Assembly (NCBI RefSeq): GCF_003860585.1 | Contig: NZ_CP034159.1 | Span: 62,001 to 126,000, forward strand | Length of the DNA stretch: 64,000 nucleotides | Direction of reading: 5' to 3' | DNA from: Kaistella carnis | Lineage (GTDB): Bacteria > Bacteroidota > Bacteroidia > Flavobacteriales > Weeksellaceae | Shown here: piece after piece, positions 1 through 9,437 of the stretch | Position numbering within the stretch: position 1 is the first letter of the stretch | Layout of the letters: the number at the start of each line of letters is the position of its first letter | Made by a program: the position numbers and the translations under genes | The notes under the pieces: model-generated | Database searches by the model: none | What the model was told of the DNA's origin: nothing | What the model saw: the letters and a program-made list of their open reading frames with translations, nothing else

Positions 1-2
1 TT

Positions 3-596
3 GGTGATCAGGTGATGGTGGGTTTTGTACACAATCATCCAGATAGACCATTCGTGATGGGCGGAATGTTTCATGGCCAGGTTGGCTTGGGCGGTGGAGC
101 GGATAACCGTGTAAAATCCATTCAGACCAGAAGCGGGCACCGCATTGTTTTTACCGAAGATGAAAGTATTATTATTACTGATAAATCAGGAAATGAGATT
201 CATTTGGACACGACGGGAAGCAATATTAATATTACTGCGCCGGAAACGATGACGCTGAATTGTAAGAATATGAATATTAACGTGGGGGAAAATATGACCA
301 CGAGTGTGGGTATGAACCAAAATAGTACTGTGGGAATGAACATTTCCGAATCAGCAGGTATGAATAAAACAACGAGTATAGGAATGCTTCATATGCTTTC
401 GGTGGGAACAGATTTTATCACCAATGTTGTAGGGAAAATGACAGAGTTTATACAGGGGAATAAGGAAAGCCACACTGAAAAAGACAGAACGAGAGTGGCG
501 AATGGAAAAATGATGAATCAAAGTGATGGAATGTTTGAACAACACGCAAAAAAAGATATTCAAAATAATTCTGGTGAAAAATCTAAAAGTCACTAA
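3..596 (+). CDS. vgrG: VgrG spike protein, C-terminal part (cut by window edge)
   Basis: This is the C-terminal part of a T6SS VgrG spike; the reading frame is open from base 3 (GDQVMVGF) and must begin outside the window. The first half carries the gp5 OB-fold end (HNHPDRPFVMGG, FHGQVGLGGG), then the start of the beta-helix (KSIQTRSGHRI, ITDKSGNEI, INITAPETM). The second half is a repetitive needle with GMN/VGMN steps, and it ends in QNNSGEKSKSH. VgrG trimers cap the Hcp tube and carry effectors into target cells. An effector gene starts 3 bases after its stop. The first ~97 residues after the GTG at 12 are identical to those of the copy at 2760-3356, while the needles differ. Whether the full gene is intact upstream cannot be seen. 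Confidence 0.88.
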   Translation, partial: GDQVMVGFVHNHPDRPFVMGGMFHGQVGLGGGADNRVKSIQTRSGHRIVFTEDESIIITDKSGNEIHLDTTGSNINITAPETMTLNCKNMNINVGENMTTSVGMNQNSTVGMNISESAGMNKTTSIGMLHMLSVGTDFITNVVGKMTEFIQGNKESHTEKDRTRVANGKMMNQSDGMFEQHAKKDIQNNSGEKSKSH

Positions 597-599
597 ATC

Positions 600-2081
600 A
601 TGGGGAAAGAATCTTACATAGGAGGTGATTATATTGAAACAACAGGTGGTGATGTAAAGAATTACGCCAATGAAATTTATAATTCATCGTCATTAAATCA
701 GTTTGTACAAAATGCAGGACGAGTAATTTCTCATAATGTTAATGAAAGTCCTCCACTGATAAATCCAAATATTAAATTGAAAAGATTTATCGTACATTTT
801 AGAAGACCGTCGGATTATGACGGAAAGTATGGTTTTGATTGGTTACGGGAAGAATATATTTTTCCTATCAAAATGGTGACAAATGATAATAATGGAACTC
901 CAATAAATGCGGCAACACCTTTATGCAAAAATGTAAATAAGCTAAAACAAGAATATTTGACAGGAGTTAAAAACTCTATTGTACCTTATGGAATAAAATA
1001 CTATCCTGCATGGTTATCAATTTTCGCGCACACCACAACGAAGGAATTTGCACACGGTTCACGCATGCATACGTCGGGTATAAGTTTAGATTTACAATTT
1101 GATGAGATTGATTCAATAGTATCTGATGGAACAGAAATAATATTGGAAAGTAAAAATAAACATTTAAAAATAAGCCCAGGAAAAATTCCTATTTCAGAAG
1201 TTTTGGCGACAAAGAAAACTTCAAGAAATATAAATGGGAAGAATATTAATTTTTATAAATTGAATAAAAAGGTTACAATAAAATGTGAAGGAGGTGCTTT
1301 AAATCAAGACGAAGAAATAAAAGTATTTGCTAAACTAAAAGATAATAATACTGGAATAGAGGAGAAACAGGAAGTAGGAAAACTGATGGTTTATAAAAAT
1401 AATGTTATTCCTAAAGCAGAAATTGTAGTTGTTAATGTAATAACTCCCGGAAACAGTGCGCAATTAAAAGATGACTTTCAATACCTTTTTAAAAATCAGT
1501 CCTTCAACCAAGCTTTAATAAGAGCTGAAATTTCTATTGATACTAAATTTGACATTAATTTACTGCCGCTGGAAGATGCGGATGTCATTAATTTTAAACA
1601 AAAAATGAGCGGAAACGACTCGGAATTTATTAAAAACACACTTGGGGTTCTTTATGATAGATACGGAAAATTTAAAGCTGTAGGAGGAATAAACGGCAAT
1701 CAAAACAAAAAAACATATTTATTCTTAACTTCTCTTACGGCAGGTAATGTTTTAGGATCATGTTCTATTGATTCCAATAGAAATTGGGGAAATTTTTATA
1801 TTGTTTACAATGCAGGCTTAAAAGACGGCCATACAATTATGCATGAATGTGGTCATTCTTTATCTTTGCCTCATGTTTTCCAAGAGGGTGCCAGAGCAAA
1901 ACATACTTTTTATCACGGCTACACTGACAATTACATGGATTACACTTGGCAGGCAGGCGTTTTCAGAAATGGAACTTTATTTAGCTCGGGGGCCAATGCG
2001 CATAAAGGTAAAATGTATTCATTTTTCAAATGGCAATGGGATATTATGCGAGGAGATCGAAGTTTAACCCATAACTATTAA
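600..2081 (+). CDS. Putative T6SS effector, metzincin-like zinc metallopeptidase
   Basis: A 493-residue protein without a signal peptide, starting 3 bases after the VgrG stop, which is the position expected for a VgrG-delivered cargo. Near the C-terminus it has HECGHSLSLPH (H415, E416, H419, H425), a full HExxHxxxxxH zinc site, followed about 20 residues later by NYMDY (M446), which fits a metzincin Met-turn. Residues 1-400 are not recognised; they contain beta-rich stretches that may bind the spike or the substrate. The likely role is a periplasmic or cell-envelope protease toxin. The lipoprotein gene starting 3 bases downstream is the candidate immunity gene. The zinc site is seen directly; the effector role is inferred from context. 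Confidence 0.75.
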   Translation: MGKESYIGGDYIETTGGDVKNYANEIYNSSSLNQFVQNAGRVISHNVNESPPLINPNIKLKRFIVHFRRPSDYDGKYGFDWLREEYIFPIKMVTNDNNGTPINAATPLCKNVNKLKQEYLTGVKNSIVPYGIKYYPAWLSIFAHTTTKEFAHGSRMHTSGISLDLQFDEIDSIVSDGTEIILESKNKHLKISPGKIPISEVLATKKTSRNINGKNINFYKLNKKVTIKCEGGALNQDEEIKVFAKLKDNNTGIEEKQEVGKLMVYKNNVIPKAEIVVVNVITPGNSAQLKDDFQYLFKNQSFNQALIRAEISIDTKFDINLLPLEDADVINFKQKMSGNDSEFIKNTLGVLYDRYGKFKAVGGINGNQNKKTYLFLTSLTAGNVLGSCSIDSNRNWGNFYIVYNAGLKDGHTIMHECGHSLSLPHVFQEGARAKHTFYHGYTDNYMDYTWQAGVFRNGTLFSSGANAHKGKMYSFFKWQWDIMRGDRSLTHNY

Positions 2082-2084
2082 ATA

Positions 2085-2543
2085 ATGAAATACTTACATC
2101 TAGTACTTTCTATGAATTTATTGTTATTCTGTAATAATAAAAGTAAAGAAAGTGCCAAGTCTAAAAGTGAAATAATTGACATTCATTTGTCGACAACTGC
2201 TGGTATGATTGACATGACGAAAAATATTTCTAGTAAATACTATTCTGTTAAAGAAAATCAAATATATGCGATTAATGAATTAAGGAGCCCCAAAGGCGAC
2301 CTTTTAAATACTGATACAATTCAAATTATAAAAAAAGATAATTCTAAAATTTTTAAAGACTTTAATGACAGAAATGAATTAAGCCCTTTTTTTAGCGACG
2401 GACTACAGAATGATTCTGGCGGCTGGAGTTTTACTCTTTATTATTCACGTGGTGATGCTGAAAATTTTGTTTTTACATCTGCAGACGAAATTCCAGAATA
2501 TGCAAAAAGCCTTTATGATCTACTAAATACTCTTGAAAAGTAA
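2085..2543 (+). CDS. Small lipoprotein, candidate immunity protein for the metallopeptidase effector
   Basis: A 152-residue protein with a short hydrophobic leader ending in LLLFC followed by NNKSKES, consistent with a Bacteroidota lipoprotein signal. It starts 3 bases after the effector stop, so the two are almost certainly co-transcribed. No family is recognised. The effector-then-lipoprotein order recurs several times in this island, which supports a role in protecting the producer's periplasm, but no sequence feature proves binding to the effector. Confidence 0.6.
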   Translation: MKYLHLVLSMNLLLFCNNKSKESAKSKSEIIDIHLSTTAGMIDMTKNISSKYYSVKENQIYAINELRSPKGDLLNTDTIQIIKKDNSKIFKDFNDRNELSPFFSDGLQNDSGGWSFTLYYSRGDAENFVFTSADEIPEYAKSLYDLLNTLEK

Positions 2544-2759
2544 CATTAAGTATCGTTGAAGTATAATTTGCATCTTCTACGAAATGGGGTTGCTGCTTTT
2601 TGTGAGAGAACAATTATACCTAAAGCAACCTAAAACGTTTGAAATTAATAGTGTAATTATCGTATTTATAATTCAGCCACCCAAAGTTATATTTTTTATC
2701 TTTATTTATATATTCTATCATATATTTTATATTCGTACAATGTAAATTTATATTCTTAG

Positions 2760-3356
2760 TTTGGCGATCAGGTGATGGTTGGTTTTGTGCACAACCATCC
2801 GGATCGGCCTTTTGTGATGGGCGGAATGTTTCATGGCCAGGTTGGCTTGGGCGGTGGAGCGGATAACCGTGTAAAATCCATTCAAACTAGAAGTGGACAC
2901 CGAATCGTTTTTACGGAAGACGAAAGCATTATCATCACCGATAAATCCGGAAACGAGATTCATCTGGATACAACGGGAAGTAATATTAATATTACGGCGC
3001 CGGAGACGATGACGTTGAACTGTAAGAATATGAATATTAATGTTGGAGAGAATATGACCACGAATGTGGGTATGAATGCCAGCGAAATTATCGGAATGAA
3101 TAATACTCAAACAGTAGGAATGAATGCAACTCAAAGTATTGGTGCAATGAAGATGACATCTGTCTTGGGAGATACGAGTATGTTTATTACGGGCAAATTG
3201 ATGGAGATAATTGAGGGTGATGTGCATAGTGAGACGAAAATGGAGAGAAATGAGGTGAGTGATAAAGATATAAATATACAATCTCAAGAGCACGTAAATA
3301 AACATGCACAAAAGGAAATACAGAATAATAGTGGTGAAAAATCTAAAGCACATTAA
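2760..3356 (+). pseudogene. vgrG: Orphan VgrG C-terminal fragment (no N-terminal half)
   Basis: This is a second copy of the VgrG C-terminal half. The frame opens at 2760 just after a TAG at 2757-2759, and homology to the first copy begins at about 2761, inside the VGDQV motif. The gp27-like and early OB-fold parts are missing. Residues from GTG 2772 to about position 97 are identical to the first copy at the protein level, with a ~70-base stretch identical in DNA (around 2814-2884). The needle then diverges and the tail returns to QNNSGEKSKAH. Without its N-terminal half it cannot form a normal spike; it could be a recombination donor, or it could be translated from GTG 2772 or ATG 2775. The lipase-like effector starts 3 bases after its stop. 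Confidence 0.8.
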
Positions 3357-3358
3357 TT

Positions 3359-5971
3359 ATGTCTAGAACAAGAATTGTAAAAGGAACGTACACTAAAATT
3401 TCAGCAAAGGGACATAATATGTTTTCTAAAGAAAACATTAATACCTATGCATTAAAAACAATTAATGAAGATGGATATGAGCAAGGGGAGAAACTAGGTG
3501 ATCCATCTGATCCGCCAAAACCTCCAGTGATGGATATGCCTGAGCCCACCTTAAAAGGTGATATTATATTCTGTAATGGCTATCTAAGTAGTCCGAAGAA
3601 AAATCCTGGATCGTTCCTTAATGTTATAATGGACAAAGTACCAGATGATATCAATCAAAAACCATATCGCTCAGCTAACATGAGCGAGAAAAAGATTTCT
3701 GATGGAAGTGATATTATGACTAATGACGAACTTGAATTTATAGATCGACAAGGAGGTGGAACAACTTATAGTGACAAAAATTATAAAGAAACAGAATATT
3801 TCAGATGGATGTTTTCTGCAAAAGAACAGTTTGAAGGTTACTGGGAGGGTTATGATAATGTTTCAAAAAAGCGCTATTCGCAGGTTTTTAAAGAATATTT
3901 CCACGCACTAGGAAATGCACATTTCATTAATGGTTCTCACGGTTTACAATCTTCTGGTGCGCATCGTGTTGAACATGGTATTGCACAGGGATACGCATGG
4001 GCAAAACAAAAATGGAATATAAAAGAGAAGAAAGAAATAGATAAAATTAAAGAAAAAAATCCGGGAGCATTAAGTTATACTCCGCAATACAAACCAGTAA
4101 CCATAGTTGGTCACAGTCAAGGTGCAGCAATTGCTGCTGGTGTTGCTTTAGGTGTAACTTACTACGCTTATGAAATGGGTTGGGAAGAAATCCCTATTAA
4201 TATTTTATTTTTGGCAACACATCAACCTCAAGGATTATATGGTAAAGATTATGAACAATTTCAAAAATATTATTTTGAAGATTTTATTAATGATTGGGTA
4301 ATAGAATGGTTAGGAGATATTTTTTCCAAGGAAAAATTATATCAAAATCAGGGAATTTATGAAAAAATGAATGAGATTTTAGGTAACACTTCTTGGGGAG
4401 GTTTACTAAATCGCGCGGTTCAATTTACGTTTCCAAATGACCGCGCATTATTTGTTACCAGAATGGGTGATATTCCATATGTTAAAAATGCCTGTAACGA
4501 AAAAGATAATTTGTATATAGAAAGTTGGGGATTTGATTCAAGTGAAGCACCACAAGGTTTTATTAAAGATAAAAATGGTTACTCATTTCCAAAAAGAATT
4601 CTGGATAAGGCATATAATTCGGACGGTAGTCTTAATGCCAAAGGTGCAACTTACAGACAGACCGTTAAAACCTATTGGGAAGCCTATCATCATTACAAAA
4701 ACTATCGCGACTATATAAAAGCAAATCCTTCCAAGAAATATATTCCTGCGACTTTACCAATTCCGCAAATAAGTAACATTCTGCCATCTTGGTTTAAAGA
4801 TATTATGATGCAGTCGATTGCAAAGGCTGAAGGTGTGAAACAAAAAGTTTACTTGAAAAGTGAACTTTATAGAAGAAAATTAAATGCGTTACTTGCCTTT
4901 GTAAAAGTGCACGAAATGGAACTTCAAGCGCATTTTGCGCCTGTTGGATTAATGTTTATAAAGGGTACTCTCTCAGATTGGGATGAGCATAAAGAAGATA
5001 GCATCTGGGATAGAATACAGGAAACCGGTAAAGGTTTGTTTTACAAAGTCAATTACTCTTCTGGAGCCTCACCAACACAAAAACAAAAGGAGGATAAAAG
5101 TTATGTAGAAGGTGATGGTAAAAGCAAAATGATCAAAACTAACGTTGCAAATACTGCAGGTGTAAAAAAGTGGGTCGATAAAGCTAAAGAGGAACTAAAA
5201 GTCGAACCACATTGGTACACAAAAATTGAAGATTGGTGGAAAGGTGAAAAAGATTATTCCGGTTCTGGATGGGGAAATGGGGCAAGACAAAGTTTTGCAA
5301 AAGCAATAGGTTTTGATGATGGTAAAATTGATAATCTTTTCGAAGCAGGTCTCTATTCTATGCTTCAGCATGGTGAAGTAGATATCAGCCAAAGCAAACG
5401 ATTAATTAAACTGATAAATGAAGATCCTGTTTTTTTAGAATATGAGAAAGAAATAGCTTCTAAAATCATAATTAATTCAAAATATGGAAAAGAAAAATTT
5501 AATTTAACGGATCGTAAAGGGATTCAACTAGGAGGAAAAAGATCTCAAGGATCGATGTGGGAGCAGTTTAAAACACCATTTAGTTCAAAATATAAAGATA
5601 CCTGGAAAGTTGCTGCAAATGAATTAACTTGGCTTTTGAGAAGTATTGGCGTAACTTCAAACATTACAGTAAATCAGAATGGAAGCGCTGTTATCACCCA
5701 TAAGTTTGAAGATCAGTTTGATTTAAGACCCTCTTCCAATGGAGAAAGAAGTATAGAATATGATGTTGCGAGTATAATATTAGGGTTTCTTTATCATGAT
5801 ATCGCTGGAGCAAATGATCTTATGAAAATAAAAGGTAAATGGAATAATTCTTATTCAAAAGAGCAGATAGATTGGAAAGCTAATGGGACAAAAAAAATTG
5901 AAGAAGCCATGAAAAAAGTAGGAGAAAAAATGCAACAAGAACGCTTAAAGTGGATTCGAGAAACACGTTAA
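3359..5971 (+). CDS. Large T6SS effector with lipase (alpha/beta-hydrolase) motif
   Basis: An 870-residue cytoplasm-start protein directly behind a VgrG fragment. It contains a lipase nucleophile elbow, GHSQG, with S253 as predicted nucleophile, inside VTIVGHSQGAAIAAG. Preceding segments (DIIFCNGYLSSP near residue 68, FINGSHGLQSSG near 193) fit an oxyanion-hole region of a T6SS lipase, and a conserved-looking PNDRALF segment follows. The acid and histidine of the triad were not assigned. Residues ~480-870 form a second, unrecognised region, including DQFDLRP and LGFLYHDIAG, that may be another toxic domain or a targeting domain. The expected action is on membrane phospholipids. The following lipoproteins are the candidate immunity proteins. 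Confidence 0.7.
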   Translation: MSRTRIVKGTYTKISAKGHNMFSKENINTYALKTINEDGYEQGEKLGDPSDPPKPPVMDMPEPTLKGDIIFCNGYLSSPKKNPGSFLNVIMDKVPDDINQKPYRSANMSEKKISDGSDIMTNDELEFIDRQGGGTTYSDKNYKETEYFRWMFSAKEQFEGYWEGYDNVSKKRYSQVFKEYFHALGNAHFINGSHGLQSSGAHRVEHGIAQGYAWAKQKWNIKEKKEIDKIKEKNPGALSYTPQYKPVTIVGHSQGAAIAAGVALGVTYYAYEMGWEEIPINILFLATHQPQGLYGKDYEQFQKYYFEDFINDWVIEWLGDIFSKEKLYQNQGIYEKMNEILGNTSWGGLLNRAVQFTFPNDRALFVTRMGDIPYVKNACNEKDNLYIESWGFDSSEAPQGFIKDKNGYSFPKRILDKAYNSDGSLNAKGATYRQTVKTYWEAYHHYKNYRDYIKANPSKKYIPATLPIPQISNILPSWFKDIMMQSIAKAEGVKQKVYLKSELYRRKLNALLAFVKVHEMELQAHFAPVGLMFIKGTLSDWDEHKEDSIWDRIQETGKGLFYKVNYSSGASPTQKQKEDKSYVEGDGKSKMIKTNVANTAGVKKWVDKAKEELKVEPHWYTKIEDWWKGEKDYSGSGWGNGARQSFAKAIGFDDGKIDNLFEAGLYSMLQHGEVDISQSKRLIKLINEDPVFLEYEKEIASKIIINSKYGKEKFNLTDRKGIQLGGKRSQGSMWEQFKTPFSSKYKDTWKVAANELTWLLRSIGVTSNITVNQNGSAVITHKFEDQFDLRPSSNGERSIEYDVASIILGFLYHDIAGANDLMKIKGKWNNSYSKEQIDWKANGTKKIEEAMKKVGEKMQQERLKWIRETR

Positions 5972-5981
5972 ACACCAATAT

Positions 5982-6566
5982 ATGAAAATATATATATATT
6001 TATTAAGCATAATTTTTATTGCAATAAACTTACAAAATTGTAATAAAGTAAAAAACAAAATAAAAAATAACATGCAGGGACCAAATTACACCTATAAAAA
6101 CGCAGGGATTGATCAGTTTTATTATTTAACTCATGAAGTCGGAAATGCAACTGCCACTATTCCCTTGCTAAAACCCTATACTTTGTTTAGAGATAATTCT
6201 TCTGCTGCATGGTTTTTAGATACTGATTTAGGAAATTTATACAATGAATTAGGTGGTGGTATTTCACCTTTATTTAATTTTAATGTAAATGATTCAATGA
6301 TTTATGGGTATAAATCTAAGCTTATAGATGAAAACAACTCTGATTTTTTAATGCCAGAGAAATGGTTCATTATTAGCACAAATGGAAAAAAACTCTCCTT
6401 ATTCGATAAAGAATCCGATTTCAAGGCAGAATTAAAAAAACTTAACCTTCCTGAAGAAATGTTAAATCCCGACGAAGTTTATGAACAATTCAAAAATGAT
6501 CCAATATTACCTTGGTTTCCAGAAGACATAAAAAAGCAATTGGAAGAAGCAAAAAACAAAAAGTAA
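5982..6566 (+). CDS. Lipoprotein, candidate immunity protein to the lipase-like effector
   Basis: A 194-residue protein with a hydrophobic leader and NLQNC as likely lipobox. It starts 10 bases after the effector stop and is followed with no gap by another lipoprotein gene. There is no recognised domain. The C-terminal part is charged and likely helical (PEDIKKQLEEAKNKK). The position suggests immunity; this is inferred from gene order only. Confidence 0.55.
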   Translation: MKIYIYLLSIIFIAINLQNCNKVKNKIKNNMQGPNYTYKNAGIDQFYYLTHEVGNATATIPLLKPYTLFRDNSSAAWFLDTDLGNLYNELGGGISPLFNFNVNDSMIYGYKSKLIDENNSDFLMPEKWFIISTNGKKLSLFDKESDFKAELKKLNLPEEMLNPDEVYEQFKNDPILPWFPEDIKKQLEEAKNKK

Positions 6567-7391
6567 ATGAAACTAATATATCAATTATTTACTCTATTTT
6601 TTTTCATAATAGCCTGCAATGGTCAGGCGATAAAAGATCTTTCTCAAATTAATGATTTAAAAACTAACAAACTTTTTGGAGAAGTAAAAACAGTAAAAGA
6701 AATTGCGTACAAAATGGATACAGACCAAATTTTGGGCGCCAGTGAAACCAACTACAATAGTTTTGGTTTTATCACAAGTGTTAATAATAAAGGCACTTAC
6801 GAGCAATATAATCCTACTATTTCTAATGTTTACGACAAAAATGAGCAGCTTATTGAAACGTTGGCTACATTTGGATCTAAACGTATCAAGATAAAAACCG
6901 ATTATCAGTACATCAGTAGAGAAAAGATCATTAAAACCGTCACCGATAATTTTGGTAAACACCAGTTTACTGTTTTTAACCGATATGACAAAAGCAAACA
7001 ACTCATTGAAACTAAAATATTTACTAAAAATAAACTTTCATCGCAGACCCTTATTCAAATCAGTGAAAATAATGAGAAAAATGTTGAAGAAATCTATTAT
7101 AATGCCAGTGGTGAGATAGAAGAAAAAATCAATAGTGAATTTGATAAAACAGGAAACTTAATAAAGAAAATTAGATTGGATCGCAATGGGATAGAAATGG
7201 CGAATGTGAAATTTCAATATGATGGTGGAGGTAATGCAATTAAAGAAACACATTATTATCCAAATAGAGATATTGAATATGAAATATCTTCACGATTTGA
7301 ATTGGATAAAAATGGCAACTGGATCAAAAAAACAGATTTTGTAAATGAATTAATTGACTCAATTGTTGAAAGAAAGTTTGAATACTATTAA
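6567..7391 (+). CDS. Lipoprotein with YD/RHS-like beta repeats
   Basis: A 274-residue lipoprotein (leader ending FFFIIACNGQ), starting immediately after the previous stop. The mature part has repeated strands of the form NxYDKxxQLIETxxx, EFDKTGNLIKKI and QYDGGGNAIKET, similar in rhythm to YD/RHS repeats and to MORN-like lipoproteins common in Bacteroidota. It is probably a second immunity-type or accessory lipoprotein of the lipase cassette. It could instead be an unrelated cell-surface lipoprotein; the family could not be named. Confidence 0.6.
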   Translation: MKLIYQLFTLFFFIIACNGQAIKDLSQINDLKTNKLFGEVKTVKEIAYKMDTDQILGASETNYNSFGFITSVNNKGTYEQYNPTISNVYDKNEQLIETLATFGSKRIKIKTDYQYISREKIIKTVTDNFGKHQFTVFNRYDKSKQLIETKIFTKNKLSSQTLIQISENNEKNVEEIYYNASGEIEEKINSEFDKTGNLIKKIRLDRNGIEMANVKFQYDGGGNAIKETHYYPNRDIEYEISSRFELDKNGNWIKKTDFVNELIDSIVERKFEYY

Positions 7392-7577
7392 AGTTTTAAA
7401 TTAAAAGTAAACGCACACTGTTAGAAGCTTGAGCAATTAAAGCCTTAGGAATTCTTTATTTTAGCGGTACAACCTTTTCTCTATACGGTTTGTGTGGCAA
7501 ATCTCTAGATACGAAAAATGGATTCCAACCAAACAAGTTATTTTACCACAGTCATGATGAAGGAAGTAATCCACTAA

Positions 7578-8439
7578 ATAGACACGCTTGTACATTATAC
7601 CAGAACTTTTGAAGCGGTTGCAGCAGATACACTGTACATACCAAGACCAAATTTTACGACTCCAATCTCGCAACCCCAAATAGCTACGGTAATCTCGAAT
7701 ACCGATCCCACAAAGACAGGGAAGAGTGACAGTAAAATTCGACTGGCAACTGCATGACACCACAGATTTGATAAGTATGATGAGTCCAGATGCTGGAGGA
7801 ACCGATGAGGTTTCTCAGAACCGCGGTTACGTCGCGATCCCGGAAGTTGGCGACCAAGTAATGGTTGGTTTTGTGCACAATCATCCAGATAGACCGTTCG
7901 TGATGGGCGGAATGTTTCATGGAGGAGTTGGATTAGGCGGCGGTGTGAATAATCACATGCGATCCATCCAAACCAAAAGTGGTATTAAAGTTTTAATGAA
8001 TGACGAAGAAAAAAGTGTGACGATTCTGGATCCTAGTGGGAATACTTATTTTATGGATGGTGCGGGGAATATTACGGTGACTGCGCCGAATGATATGACT
8101 TTTACAGCGGGAAAGAATATAAAAATGAGTGCCGGAGTAGATATTACTTCAGTTGCAGGAAGTAATATTTTTTCAACTGCAAACGTGAATATTGTTTCCA
8201 ATGCAGGAGTGAACATGATTGATACAGCAGGAAGAGATTTAATGCAGAGCGCTACTGGTAATATTCACGAATCTTCAGATATGCGAAATGAAATTTCTGA
8301 AAATGAAAGAAATATTCAAGCAAAGAAAAGTGATTCTTACGCAGAAAAAGTAACCGTAGTAAGTACGAAAGAAAATATGATTTTACAAAGTGAAAAAACA
8401 GTAAAATCTCAAAGTGGAGAAGAAGGAAACTCTCATTAA
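7578..8439 (+). pseudogene. vgrG: Frameshifted VgrG remnant
   Basis: A third VgrG copy, longer than the others but broken. From 7599 the frame reads TRTFEAVAADTLYIPRPNF and then QPQIATVISNTDPTKTG, the linker before the OB fold. One extra base near 7722 shifts the frame, and the protein resumes as RVTVKFDWQ at 7723, continuing with VGDQVMVGFVHNHPDRP to the needle and an SGEEGNSH tail. A TAA at 7575-7577 closes the frame upstream. Bases 7392-7577 hold only decayed sequence. The part from GTG 7726 could still be translated as a 237-residue tip. Its needle (MSAGVDITSVAGSN) is unlike the other two copies. Confidence 0.8.
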
Positions 8440-8450
8440 ACGTTTTTACC

Positions 8451-9437
8451 ATGGCAATCATTAAAAAAGCGAAAAACATCAATATTCAGGTAGCGAATAA
8501 TTACACTTCGATTTCCAAGGTTTCTAATGAAGAATCTGGAGAAGTTATAATAGAGGCGACTAAAAATAAATTGGAACTTTCAAGTCAAAAACGTGCCATA
8601 TTGCAGGGTTTTGGTAAGGACAGTGAGAAAGAAGCTGCTGATAAAAAAATTCTGATAGATAAGGGAGTTGTTAAAAAAGGTTATTGGATAAAAGAGAATG
8701 GGAAAACAATCATTATCAATAGGAATGGAAATAGGGGATATGACTGGGTTTCTGCAGATAGCCCTTCAGAGCAAACAATGAGACAAAATGGGATGTCCAG
8801 TTATGATATCGTAAATGTAAATCTTACGAAATCTTACACAGAAACTTATCTTAAAGCTGAATTAAAGACTACATTACTTAGTTTTTCAGATATTGAAGAT
8901 GGTTTTGGAGAAAATGGGAGAAAGTTAGCCAATCATTTTTTCGTAGGTAATGGAAGTCCATTCGCATTTATTGAGGGTTCAAATCCATCAAATGAAATCA
9001 AAGATTCTTCAAGATTTAAAGAAACTTTTCTTGAGGGTCTAAAATCTGAGCTAAAAAATAGATACTTGGAAAAAAAGTATATCAATGAAAGTGCCGCAAA
9101 AATTTATCAATTTTCTACTAATTTGCCGTACTATTCTCCACTCGAGGGAATGAATCCTTGGGTAAATGAAGTTGCGACTTTTGTTGGAGGAATTCAAGGG
9201 TGCAGCGCAAGCTACAAATTATATCAATATGAAATTAGTAAAGAAATAGAGATAGAAATAGATAAGGTGACATTTCTGGACACCTTTGGAGCTGGATGGG
9301 AAGACGGTGGATCGGGAGGTGTTATTAAACAATGGATACCTGGTTTGGTGGCAATGTTTTGTCTACAGCATTTCAAAAATGTTACTGATAAGTCTAAATA
9401 TCAACCTTTTACAATATTAATAGATATCGCCTTATGA
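8451..9437 (+). CDS. Putative T6SS effector of unknown type
   Basis: A 328-residue protein without a signal peptide, 11 bases after the VgrG remnant and overlapping the next lipoprotein gene by 4 bases (ATGA). The first ~70 residues resemble a VgrG needle end (INIQVANNYTSISK, EVIIEATKNK), which suggests a docking region. The C-terminal region has FLDTFGAGWEDGGSGG and WIPGLVAMFCLQHF. No catalytic motif was recognised. Gene order makes it a candidate toxin; its activity is unknown. Confidence 0.55.
   Translation: MAIIKKAKNINIQVANNYTSISKVSNEESGEVIIEATKNKLELSSQKRAILQGFGKDSEKEAADKKILIDKGVVKKGYWIKENGKTIIINRNGNRGYDWVSADSPSEQTMRQNGMSSYDIVNVNLTKSYTETYLKAELKTTLLSFSDIEDGFGENGRKLANHFFVGNGSPFAFIEGSNPSNEIKDSSRFKETFLEGLKSELKNRYLEKKYINESAAKIYQFSTNLPYYSPLEGMNPWVNEVATFVGGIQGCSASYKLYQYEISKEIEIEIDKVTFLDTFGAGWEDGGSGGVIKQWIPGLVAMFCLQHFKNVTDKSKYQPFTILIDIAL

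Noticed and set aside
2748..3353. Long open frame on the minus strand opposite the second VgrG fragment
   Set aside because: It is a shadow of the VgrG repeat region; its protein is low-complexity and has no recognisable motif.
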